Below are positions 1-5,603 of a stretch of 6,640 nt of DNA, one piece after another. Position 1 is the first letter of the stretch; every line of letters begins with the position of its first letter. The notes below the pieces were generated by a model. The model saw only the letters and a program-made list of their open reading frames with translations, did not search any database and was not told the origin of the DNA. The translations under genes and the position numbers were made by a program. Source of the DNA: Chloroflexota bacterium. Its GTDB lineage: Bacteria; Chloroflexota; UBA6077. The stretch is from positions 1 to 6,640 of the forward strand of contig JAJYKO010000315.1 of the NCBI GenBank assembly GCA_021788565.1. The letters run 5' to 3'.

Positions 1-6
1 CGATTT

Positions 7-81
7 GTAGGGGCCGGCGGCTCTGCCGGCCCGCGTACCCGTCGGGCACATGGACCATCGCCGCCGGGAGGCGGCTCCTAC
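7..81. repeat. Pair of facing GTAG-footed palindromes (REP-like doublet)
   Basis: Two hairpins sit head to head. The left one reads on the plus strand: GTAG at 7-10, then a perfect 8-bp stem GGGCCGGC (11-18) and GCCGGCCC (25-32) around a 6-nt loop. The right one reads on the minus strand: GTAG (81-78), two bases, then a perfect 6-bp stem GCCGCC (75-70) and GGCGGC (65-60) around TCCC. Both units open with GTAGGRGCCG read outside-in, so they look related. A GTAG foot next to a GC-rich stem is the classic layout of REP elements, and inverted pairs are their usual mobile unit. The right foot includes the aspS stop codon. The left hairpin could also end aspS transcription, but no T-run follows it on the minus strand. 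The palindromes are directly visible; REP identity is inferred, because other genome copies cannot be seen here. Confidence 0.6.
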
Positions 82-1847
82 GTCCTCTTCGGGGGCACGA
101 CGGCCAGGCTGAGCTCCCTCAGCTGCTTGTCATCCACCGGCGACGGGGCACCCATCATGAGGTCCATTGCTGCCTGGTTCTTCGGGAACGCGATCACGTC
201 CCTGATGCTCCTGGCGTCGGCCAGCAGCATCACCAGCCGGTCGATGCCGGGGGCGATCCCGCCGTGCGGCGGGGCGCCGTACTTGAACGCCTCCAGAAGA
301 TGTCCAAACCGAGCGTGGATCTCCTCGGGAGTGTAGTTCAGGAGCCGGAACACCTTCTCCTGCACGTCTGGGCGATGGATCCTGATACTCCCGCTGCCCA
401 CTTCCACTCCGTTGCAGATCACGTCGTAACAGTCGGCTCGGACCTTGAGCGGATCGGTCTCCAGCAGGTGCAGATCTTCGGGCTTCGGCGAGGTAAACGG
501 ATGGTGGGTAGCGTCGTACCGGCCCTCCGTCTCGTTCCACTCCAACAGCGGGAAGTCGGTCACCCATCCGAAGGCCATAAGCTTCTCATCCAGCAGGTCC
601 AGGCGTCTCGCCATCTCCACGCGCAGAGCACCCAGCGACGCGGCGACGACACCGGGTTTGTCGGCGACTACGAGGAGCAGGTCACCAGGGCCAAGCAGGG
701 TGCGGTCCGAAATGGCAGCGATCTGTCCATCGGATAGGAACTTCGTGAACGAGGACCTCATCCCTTCGGAGTCGACGGCCGCCCAGGCAAGCCCCTTGGC
801 TCCGTAGCTGCGAGCGAAACTGACCAGATCGTCCAACTGCTTGCGGCTGTAGCCTCCAGCCCCCTGGGCGCGGATCGCCTTCACCTGGCCTCCCTCGGCC
901 ACAGCCCGCTTGAACACCTCGAAGTCGGTGGCCGCGGCGATGTCCGAGATGTCCACCATCGGCATCTCGAACCGCAGGTCCGGCTTATCGCTGCCGTACC
1001 TGGCCATACTCTCGGCGTAGGTAAGCCGTGGGAACGGCTTTATCATTCGCTTGTCGGTCAGGCTCTCGACCATGGTGATGAACAGCTCTTCGATCAGGTC
1101 GAGGATGTCTTCCTGCGAAGCGAACGACATCTCCAGGTCGAGTTGGGTGAACTCCGGCTGGCGGTCGGCTCTCAGGTCCTCGTCGCGGAAGCAGCGAGCG
1201 ATCTGGAAGTACTTGTCGATTCCGGCCACCATAAGTAGCTGCTTGAGCTGCTGCGGAGACTGCGGCAGGGCGTAAAACTCACCTGGATGGACGCGGCTGG
1301 GCACCAGGTAGTCCCGCGCCCCCTCCGGGGTGCTCTTGATCAGCATCGGAGTCTCTACCTCGAGGAACCCGCGCTGGTCGAGGAAGTCCCTGATGTGCTT
1401 TATCACCCTGTGCCTGAGGGTCAGGTTGGCGACCATCTCTGGCCTTCGGATGTCCACGTAGCGGTAATGAAGCCGCACCGCCTCGTCCACGGTAGTGTCG
1501 TCGGCGACGCTAAACGGGGGCGTGAGGGATGGATTAAGGACCGTGACGGACTCCGCCACGACTTCGATCTCGCCCGTGGAAAGCGTGCGATTCTCGGTAC
1601 CCGGAGGGCGCAGAGACACCTTTCCGGTGACCTCGATCACGTATTCGGAATGGCATTCAGCCGCGACTGCGTGAGCCGCCGGAGAAATCTGGGGGTTGAC
1701 GACGACCTGCGTGAGTCCGTAGCGGTCGCGAAGATCGATGAAGATGATGCCTCCATGGTCTCGCTGGCGATGAACCCAGCCCTGCAACACCGCCACGGCC
1801 CCAGCGTCGCTAGCTCTTAACTGACCACATGTGGCTGTCCGCTTCAA
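78..1847 (-). CDS. aspS: Aspartyl-tRNA synthetase, bacterial type, probably non-discriminating
   Basis: This cytoplasmic class II synthetase charges tRNA(Asp) with aspartate using ATP. The 589 residues match the usual bacterial length of about 590. In order it has an N-terminal OB-fold anticodon-binding domain (about 1-105, with [11 protein letters not shown] at 23-33), the catalytic core with motif 2 [14 protein letters not shown] (220-233), the bacterial GAD insertion (about 290-410), and motif 3 GIAPGIDRL (530-538). Residues H31 and G83 (in RPPGT) match the signature of non-discriminating enzymes, which also charge tRNA(Asn) for Asp-tRNA amidotransferase; discriminating E. coli-type enzymes have Leu in place of this His. 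The start is TTG at 1847-1845, giving [11 protein letters not shown], aligned with family N-termini. AAGGGGG (1859-1853) lies 5 nt upstream. The frame stays open for 104 more codons, but that stretch looks unlike AspRS and overlaps hemW. The stop codon lies inside a REP-like palindrome. Family certain; tRNA specificity inferred. Confidence 0.97.
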   Translation of the reverse strand: MKRTATCGQLRASDAGAVAVLQGWVHRQRDHGGIIFIDLRDRYGLTQVVVNPQISPAAHAVAAECHSEYVIEVTGKVSLRPPGTENRTLSTGEIEVVAESVTVLNPSLTPPFSVADDTTVDEAVRLHYRYVDIRRPEMVANLTLRHRVIKHIRDFLDQRGFLEVETPMLIKSTPEGARDYLVPSRVHPGEFYALPQSPQQLKQLLMVAGIDKYFQIARCFRDEDLRADRQPEFTQLDLEMSFASQEDILDLIEELFITMVESLTDKRMIKPFPRLTYAESMARYGSDKPDLRFEMPMVDISDIAAATDFEVFKRAVAEGGQVKAIRAQGAGGYSRKQLDDLVSFARSYGAKGLAWAAVDSEGMRSSFTKFLSDGQIAAISDRTLLGPGDLLLVVADKPGVVAASLGALRVEMARRLDLLDEKLMAFGWVTDFPLLEWNETEGRYDATHHPFTSPKPEDLHLLETDPLKVRADCYDVICNGVEVGSGSIRIHRPDVQEKVFRLLNYTPEEIHARFGHLLEAFKYGAPPHGGIAPGIDRLVMLLADARSIRDVIAFPKNQAAMDLMMGAPSPVDDKQLRELSLAVVPPKRT

Positions 1848-1852
1848 AGCTG

Positions 1853-1859
1853 CCCCCTT
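1853..1859 (-). promoter_or_regulatory. Ribosome binding site fixing the aspS TTG start
   Basis: On the minus strand AAGGGGG ends 5 nt before the TTG codon at 1847-1845. It is the only good Shine-Dalgarno match near the point where AspRS homology begins, so it supports this start over the long upstream open frame. Confidence 0.7.
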
Positions 1860-1907
1860 GCGTCGCGGCCACTTCAGCGGGCCGCCGATTTCCCATACCT
1901 TTCCAGA

Positions 1908-1936
1908 ACAGTAGCATCTGTGCCCTAAAGCGTCAA
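1908..1936 (-). promoter_or_regulatory. Predicted sigma70-type promoter of aspS
   Basis: Read on the minus strand, a -35 box TTGACG (1936-1931, 5 of 6 consensus) is followed by exactly 17 nt and a -10 box TACTGT (1913-1908). The -10 is weak in itself but is preceded by TGC, the extended -10 pattern TGn. The predicted transcription start is near 1901, giving a leader of about 54 nt. A start there also rules out translation from the open frame further upstream. I see no T-box or other long tRNA-sensing leader in this space. Confidence 0.6.
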
Positions 1937-1942
1937 ATTGAC
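1932..1942. repeat. Short palindrome over the aspS -35 box
   Basis: GTCAA (1932-1936), one central A, then TTGAC (1938-1942) is a perfect 5-bp inverted repeat. It overlaps the aspS -35 box and puts TTGAC on both strands. It could be an operator half-site pair or chance; arms this short occur often by chance. Confidence 0.3.
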
Positions 1943-1961
1943 CACCGGAAGACGGCCGGCC

Positions 1962-1997
1962 TTGCGAGTTCACAGCCGCGCCGGTTAGGATTCTAGT
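1962..1997 (+). promoter_or_regulatory. Predicted hemW promoter, possibly giving a leaderless mRNA
   Basis: A -35-like TTGCGA (1962-1967, 4 of 6) is followed by 18 nt and a -10-like TAGGAT (1986-1991, 4 of 6). Transcription would begin about 7 nt after the -10, at or next to the GTG start codon at 1998. The same bases can be read as a ribosome binding site, AGGA (1987-1990), spaced 7 nt from GTG. In that case the real promoter would lie further upstream. Both readings fit the sequence. Confidence 0.4.
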
Positions 1998-3191
1998 GTG
2001 ACAACGCGAGAACATGATCCAGTAGTCGGCTACATCGAACCGGTAAGCAACCTCGACGAGCCTGATGGCTCTGGCGAGGCAGCTATCTACGTGCATTTCC
2101 CGTTCTGCCGGCACCTGTGCACCTACTGCGATTTCGACACGTTCACCGGCCTCGATCACCTCATCGATCGCTACGTTTCGGCGGCGACTCGACAGATCGA
2201 GATGTCTCCTCCAGTTCAGGCCACGAGCCTGTACGTTGGAGGGGGAACTCCCAACATCATGTTGCCGGAGCAGGTCGCTTCGCTAATCGACGGGTGTCGC
2301 CAAAGGTTCCGCCTTCAACCCGAAGCGGAGGCGACGATCGAGGCGAACCCCACGGATATGGATCTCGACCACCTGCTTGGCTTCCGTCGGGCCGGTTTCA
2401 ACCGGCTCAGCGTAGGTGTGCAGAGTGCGAACGCGCGGCTGCTGAGACTACTCGGCAGGCGGCACACCGCGGAGGAAGCGGCGGTTTCTCTTCGGACGGC
2501 CAGGCAAGCAGGGTTCGAGAACGTCAGCGCGGACTTGATCTACGGTATTCCTTTGCAGGACCTATCGATCTGGCGAGACACCCTCCAGACGGTGGTGGAG
2601 TGGGGAGTAGACCATCTCTCCTGCTACATGCTCACGGTCGAGCCCGGTACCCCGATCGATCGCGGCGTGTCCAGGGGAACGCTTCAGCTGCCGCCGGAGG
2701 AGGAGGTCGTGGCTATGTACGAGCTGGCGCGTGACCTCCTTTCGACGGCCGGATACCGGCACTACGAAATCTCCAACTGGGCGCTGCCGGGGCATGAGTC
2801 GGCCCATAACCTCACCTACTGGCGCAACCAGCCGTACCTGGCGATCGGCGCCGGAGCCGCCGGCTACTGGGCAGGCAGAAGATACAAGCTCCTTCCGAAT
2901 GTCAGGGCTTACATGGACGGGGCCCGGGAAGGAAAGATACCCCTCTGCGAGGACGAAGTTGAGGACCCGCGGCGATCCGCGAGCGAGACACTGATACTGG
3001 GACTCAGGCTCGATGAGGGAGTGTCCTTCGACACGTACTCCAGGCGCCATGGGGGAAGCCCGGACGATGTCTACGGCGAGGCCCTATTGTGGGGAGAGGA
3101 TGCCGGCCTTCTGGTTCGGGCGGATGGCCGGCTGAAGCTCACCCAGCGCGGGGTGCTGCTTAGCAACGAGCTGTTCGAGCGCCTGCTCTAG
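1998..3191 (+). CDS. hemW: Radical SAM heme chaperone HemW (HemN-like)
   Basis: HemW binds heme and inserts it into targets such as respiratory cytochromes; it is often mislabelled oxygen-independent coproporphyrinogen III oxidase. The 397 residues show the radical-SAM cluster site [10 protein letters not shown] (C37, C41, C44), GGGTP at 81-85, GVQS at 140-143, and the HemW hallmark HNxxYW as HNLTYW at 270-275, then [10 protein letters not shown] Phe stands where HemN has a fourth cysteine (CDF rather than CxC), which favours HemW over true HemN. The C-terminus ends in the HemN-type domain signature [14 protein letters not shown]. The GTG start at 1998 is the only choice nearby: an in-frame TAG lies at 1986-1988 and the next in-frame start is inside the conserved YVHFPFC block. 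About 25 extra residues precede the usual family N-terminus. The gene is divergent from aspS and convergent with the prenyl synthase gene. Confidence 0.93.
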   Translation: MTTREHDPVVGYIEPVSNLDEPDGSGEAAIYVHFPFCRHLCTYCDFDTFTGLDHLIDRYVSAATRQIEMSPPVQATSLYVGGGTPNIMLPEQVASLIDGCRQRFRLQPEAEATIEANPTDMDLDHLLGFRRAGFNRLSVGVQSANARLLRLLGRRHTAEEAAVSLRTARQAGFENVSADLIYGIPLQDLSIWRDTLQTVVEWGVDHLSCYMLTVEPGTPIDRGVSRGTLQLPPEEEVVAMYELARDLLSTAGYRHYEISNWALPGHESAHNLTYWRNQPYLAIGAGAAGYWAGRRYKLLPNVRAYMDGAREGKIPLCEDEVEDPRRSASETLILGLRLDEGVSFDTYSRRHGGSPDDVYGEALLWGEDAGLLVRADGRLKLTQRGVLLSNELFERLL

Positions 3192-3196
3192 CGCTC
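3177..3196 (+). other. Small hairpin across the hemW stop codon
   Basis: GAGCGC (3177-3182) and GCGCTC (3191-3196) pair perfectly around an 8-nt loop that includes most of the hemW stop codon. No T-run follows, so it is a poor intrinsic terminator, although it could slow polymerase or protect the mRNA end. The 44-bp gap between the two convergent genes otherwise holds only a short palindrome, GCACTGTGC (3228-3236). Confidence 0.3.
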
Positions 3197-3235
3197 TGAC
3201 AGAGGGAATTGGAACTGTGGGGGCGGGGCACTGTG

Positions 3236-4252
3236 CTAGCTGGCTCTACCTGCCAGACTGCGACAGAGAGACGCCATCTCCGCGCTGGCGGGTGTCTCTG
3301 GAACCGCCGACGAAAGGGCTTCCAGGGCGAGGGCGCTGTGTCTGGCTGCCTCAGCCGCGGTGTGATCTGCCGCCCCGCATCGATCCAGTATACCCAGGAT
3401 CTGATTCACTTCGCCTTTGGAAGCCTGCTCCGACCGCGAGAAGAAGGCCGCAAGGGCGTCGCGATCAGCTGAAACGGCGGTCTGGAGGGCAAACAGCATA
3501 GGGAGCGACTTTTTCTTGCTCGCCACGTCATCTGCAGCGGGCTTTCCCGTTTCCTTTGGATCTCCCCATATCCCAAGGTAGTCGTCCCGCATCTGAAACG
3601 CGATTCCAAGCTGCTTGCCGAAGGCAGAGATGGCAGCCACGGCGTCATCGCCTGCCCCACCGTACAGCGCACCCAGCCGGCAGGACGCCTCCAGTAGCGC
3701 CGCGGTCTTTCGCTCGATCATGCCGTAGTAGTCCGGGAGGGTGATCGTCGGGCGACGCTCGAAGTCGAGGTCCAGGTACTGTCCTTCGCAAAGCATGCGG
3801 CAGGCGTGGTTGAGGGCTTGGAATGCCTTAACGTTGACCCGGGGGGCCGCTTGCTCTTCGCCGACCAACGCCAGCTGCGCCAGCACGAACATGACATCCC
3901 CGGCGTTGATGGCCTGTGGCCCTCCCCACACTGCCCACACTGTTCGACGGTGGCGCCGGTACTCGGACCGATCCTGGATGTCGTCGTGGATCAGCGAGAA
4001 ATTGTGTACCAGTTCGACCGACGCCGCGGCCGAAAGCGCCTGGCGTGGGTCCCCACCTACCGCCTCGCACGCCAGCAGGCAGAGCCTGGCGCGGATGCGC
4101 TTCCCGGCATCTGCCTTCACTGTGCGGAGTTGTTCGTCAACCCAGCCCAGGTGATATCGGAGCAGTCCGTAGAATGGGAGAGTATCCTGGGCGTCGGGCA
4201 TGAGGGCGGCGATTCGATTATCGACTTCAGCTATGAGCTGGTCCACAGGCAT
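3236..4252 (-). CDS. Trans-polyprenyl diphosphate synthase (IspA/IdsA-like)
   Basis: This class I prenyltransferase condenses isopentenyl diphosphate with allylic diphosphates, giving FPP, GGPP or longer chains for quinones, lipids or carotenoids. The 338 residues fit the family. The substrate-binding GKRIRARL is at 50-57, the first aspartate-rich motif is HDDIQD (D90, D91, D94), AINAGD is at 114-119, the K182-T183 pair follows, and the second motif is FQMRDDYLGIWGD (D223, D224, D231). The first motif lacks the two-residue insertion of bacterial FPP synthases, and Phe86 sits near the position that controls chain length, four residues before D90, so a GGPP-type product is plausible but unproven. 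In the second motif the usual third Asp is Gly227, with D231 four residues later, a known subfamily variant. ATG at 4252 is the first possible start, since an in-frame TGA lies 18 nt upstream; the ribosome binding site is weak. The ROK kinase gene lies 103 bp upstream on the same strand. Confidence 0.92.
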   Translation of the reverse strand: MPVDQLIAEVDNRIAALMPDAQDTLPFYGLLRYHLGWVDEQLRTVKADAGKRIRARLCLLACEAVGGDPRQALSAAASVELVHNFSLIHDDIQDRSEYRRHRRTVWAVWGGPQAINAGDVMFVLAQLALVGEEQAAPRVNVKAFQALNHACRMLCEGQYLDLDFERRPTITLPDYYGMIERKTAALLEASCRLGALYGGAGDDAVAAISAFGKQLGIAFQMRDDYLGIWGDPKETGKPAADDVASKKKSLPMLFALQTAVSADRDALAAFFSRSEQASKGEVNQILGILDRCGAADHTAAEAARHSALALEALSSAVPETPASAEMASLCRSLAGRAS

Positions 4253-4320
4253 ATGGGTAGTCCACTTCGATCAATATGGAATGAGCGGGATACGCGGAAT
4301 GGAGACTCGCGTCTTTTCAC

Positions 4321-4350
4321 AGCATATCCGATACGTCCGAACGCTCGCAA
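4321..4350 (-). promoter_or_regulatory. Possible promoter of the prenyl synthase gene
   Basis: On the minus strand TTGCGA (4350-4345) is followed by 18 nt and TATGCT (4326-4321), each 4 of 6 to consensus. The predicted start near 4314 gives a leader of about 60 nt. The -35 sequence and the 18-nt spacer are the same as in the hemW candidate. Moderate matches only, so the gene could also be read through from the ROK kinase gene. Confidence 0.35.
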
Positions 4351-4355
4351 CTCGG

Positions 4356-5321
4356 TCAGCATTTCGATGCGACCGCGATTCCGCCCAGAAGGCCGGCATC
4401 GTCTCCCAGGCTGGCTGGCACTACCTGGAGATCGCGAAGGCATGGCGCCATGGTTCTCGCCCGCACGATCGCGTGGATGGCGTCCCAGAGGATCCGGCCG
4501 GCGTTGAGGCTGACCCCTCCTCCTAGGATGACCCGCTCCGGATTGAACAGGTGCGCGAGGTTCACGATGCCGACCCCCAGAGAAATCCCCGCCTCTCGAA
4601 GTAATCGTTGAGCAACCTCGTCGCCTCGGTAAGCGGCGTCTGTGACGTCTTTGGCTGTGATCAGGTCGGGCTGGATGGTGTTGAGAGCCGTGCGTTCACC
4701 AGCGGCAACAGCCTCTCTTGCGTGGCGAGCTATCGAGGTCCCGGAGGCCAGCGCCTCAAGGCATCCGATGTTGCCACACGCGCACCTCTCGCCGTGCATG
4801 TCGACGGTGATGTGGCCAATCTCACCCGCGAAGCCGTTGTGGCCGAGAAATAGCTGGTTATCGATGATCACCCCACCTCCGATCCCGGTGCTCACCGTTA
4901 CGTACACCACGTCCTTCAGACCACGTCCTGCCCCGTACCGATGCTCGCCAACCGCGGCCAGGTTGGCGTCGTTGACCACCGTCGCCGGAACGTCGTAGCG
5001 ATCCTCGAAGAGTTGCTTGAGCGGCACCCGGGTCCAGCCCGGCATGTTCGGCGGATTGACGATCACTCCCGTCCATGGGTCCAGCGGCCCCGGTGCCGCC
5101 ACGCCTATTCCATTTACCATCGAGGCGCCGCCGGCCACGGCGATGGCCTCGTCGATCGCCTGGAAGAGGCTCTGCAGCACGGCATCGAGGCCACGCGTGA
5201 CCTCAGTGGATCTGGACACTCGCCACTCGATCTTGCCCTCATCGGTGCCAACCGCGACCCTGAAACGGGTTCCGCCAAGGTCAAGAGATACCGCTCTCGC
5301 TATGCTTCGGTGCTGCTCCAA
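4356..5321 (-). CDS. ROK-family sugar kinase, probable glucokinase
   Basis: ROK kinases are soluble enzymes that phosphorylate hexoses with ATP, most often glucose to glucose-6-phosphate. The 321 residues match stand-alone ROK kinases, and there is no N-terminal winged helix, so it is not a ROK repressor. The phosphate-binding motif DLGGT is at 14-18, the catalytic Asp is D118 in VVNDANLAAVGE, GIGGG is at 146-150, EIGH at 167-170 supplies the sugar-contacting Glu and a zinc-ligand His, and the zinc motif CACGNIGCLE holds C180, C182 and C187. TTG at 5321 is the first possible start after an in-frame TAG about 50 nt upstream, and it places DLGGT at the normal distance from the N-terminus. An AAGG lies only 3 nt before it, closer than ideal. 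Glucose is the likeliest substrate; N-acetylmannosamine, fructose or allose cannot be excluded. Confidence 0.9.
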   Translation of the reverse strand: MEQHRSIARAVSLDLGGTRFRVAVGTDEGKIEWRVSRSTEVTRGLDAVLQSLFQAIDEAIAVAGGASMVNGIGVAAPGPLDPWTGVIVNPPNMPGWTRVPLKQLFEDRYDVPATVVNDANLAAVGEHRYGAGRGLKDVVYVTVSTGIGGGVIIDNQLFLGHNGFAGEIGHITVDMHGERCACGNIGCLEALASGTSIARHAREAVAAGERTALNTIQPDLITAKDVTDAAYRGDEVAQRLLREAGISLGVGIVNLAHLFNPERVILGGGVSLNAGRILWDAIHAIVRARTMAPCLRDLQVVPASLGDDAGLLGGIAVASKC

Positions 5322-5366
5322 TCGCCTTGTCCCAGCCTCTCGATCAGTGTGCCGACTTTCCCATGG

Positions 5367-5375
5367 ATTCTAACA
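5367..5375 (-). promoter_or_regulatory. Possible extended -10 promoter of the ROK kinase gene
   Basis: On the minus strand TGT is followed directly by TAGAAT (5372-5367, 5 of 6 to TATAAT), the TGn extended -10 pattern. No good -35 hexamer lies 16-18 nt upstream, which extended -10 promoters tolerate. The predicted start near 5360 leaves a leader of about 40 nt before the TTG start codon. Confidence 0.4.
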
Positions 5376-5531
5376 TCTCGTGTGGTCGCACCGGTCCGCG
5401 TCTCCAGATCGCCTCAGCTCAAGTGTCCAGCGCAGAGGAGCAAGGGGTACCATCCAGTAGCGGATAGAGCCATCGGTAGACGGCGGCGCGATGGCCGCAC
5501 GGATGTGGCTATTCGGATCAATGGCTAACAT

Positions 5532-5556
5532 AGAAAAGAAAGCGCGGGGCCACGCT
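5532..5556 (-). terminator. Intrinsic terminator of the M16 peptidase gene
   Basis: On the minus strand the bases 5556-5541 fold into a 6-bp stem (AGCGTG with CGCGCT, one T-G wobble) with a GCCC loop, followed at once by TTCTTTTCT (5540-5532). It begins 48 nt after the peptidase stop codon and separates that gene from the ROK kinase gene. Hairpin plus T-tract is the standard Rho-independent layout. Confidence 0.7.
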
Positions 5557-5603
5557 ACACGGTAGTACAGCAGAGTGTGAGAGACGATGAAGCAGCTATG
5601 CAG

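Larger units (their letters stand above)
5322..5603. other. 282-bp intergenic region between peptidase and ROK kinase genes
   Basis: No convincing gene is seen here on either strand, and no tRNA cloverleaf or T-loop consensus. It contains the terminator downstream of the peptidase gene (5532-5556) and a possible promoter for the ROK kinase (5367-5375). About 155 bp between them (5376-5531) hold nothing I can identify. Confidence 0.6.

Noticed and set aside
1848..2159. 104-codon open extension upstream of the aspS TTG start
   Set aside because: The extra residues do not resemble AspRS, the stretch overlaps hemW on the other strand, and both the aspS ribosome binding site and promoter lie inside it. 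It is open because of codon bias in hemW and the GC-rich gap.
1998..3191. Reading this gene as coproporphyrinogen III dehydrogenase HemN
   Set aside because: It has CDF after the third cysteine instead of the fourth Cys of HemN, and it carries the HNxxYW motif of HemW.
3177..3196. Hairpin at the hemW stop as an intrinsic terminator
   Set aside because: The stem is only 6 bp with an 8-nt loop and no T-tract follows; kept only as a low-confidence structure.
3806..4507. Long plus-strand open frame over the prenyl synthase and ROK kinase genes
   Set aside because: It is antisense to two clearly conserved proteins, spans their intergenic gap, and has low-complexity Arg/Pro/His-rich content with no family resemblance.
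4941..5528. Plus-strand open frame over the ROK kinase 5' end and intergenic region
   Set aside because: Mostly antisense to the conserved kinase, with no recognisable motif and no good ribosome binding site. It is a GC-driven shadow frame.
5376..5531. Possible tRNA or small RNA gene
   Set aside because: No 7-bp acceptor stem, T-loop consensus or strong promoter plus terminator pair could be found on either strand.
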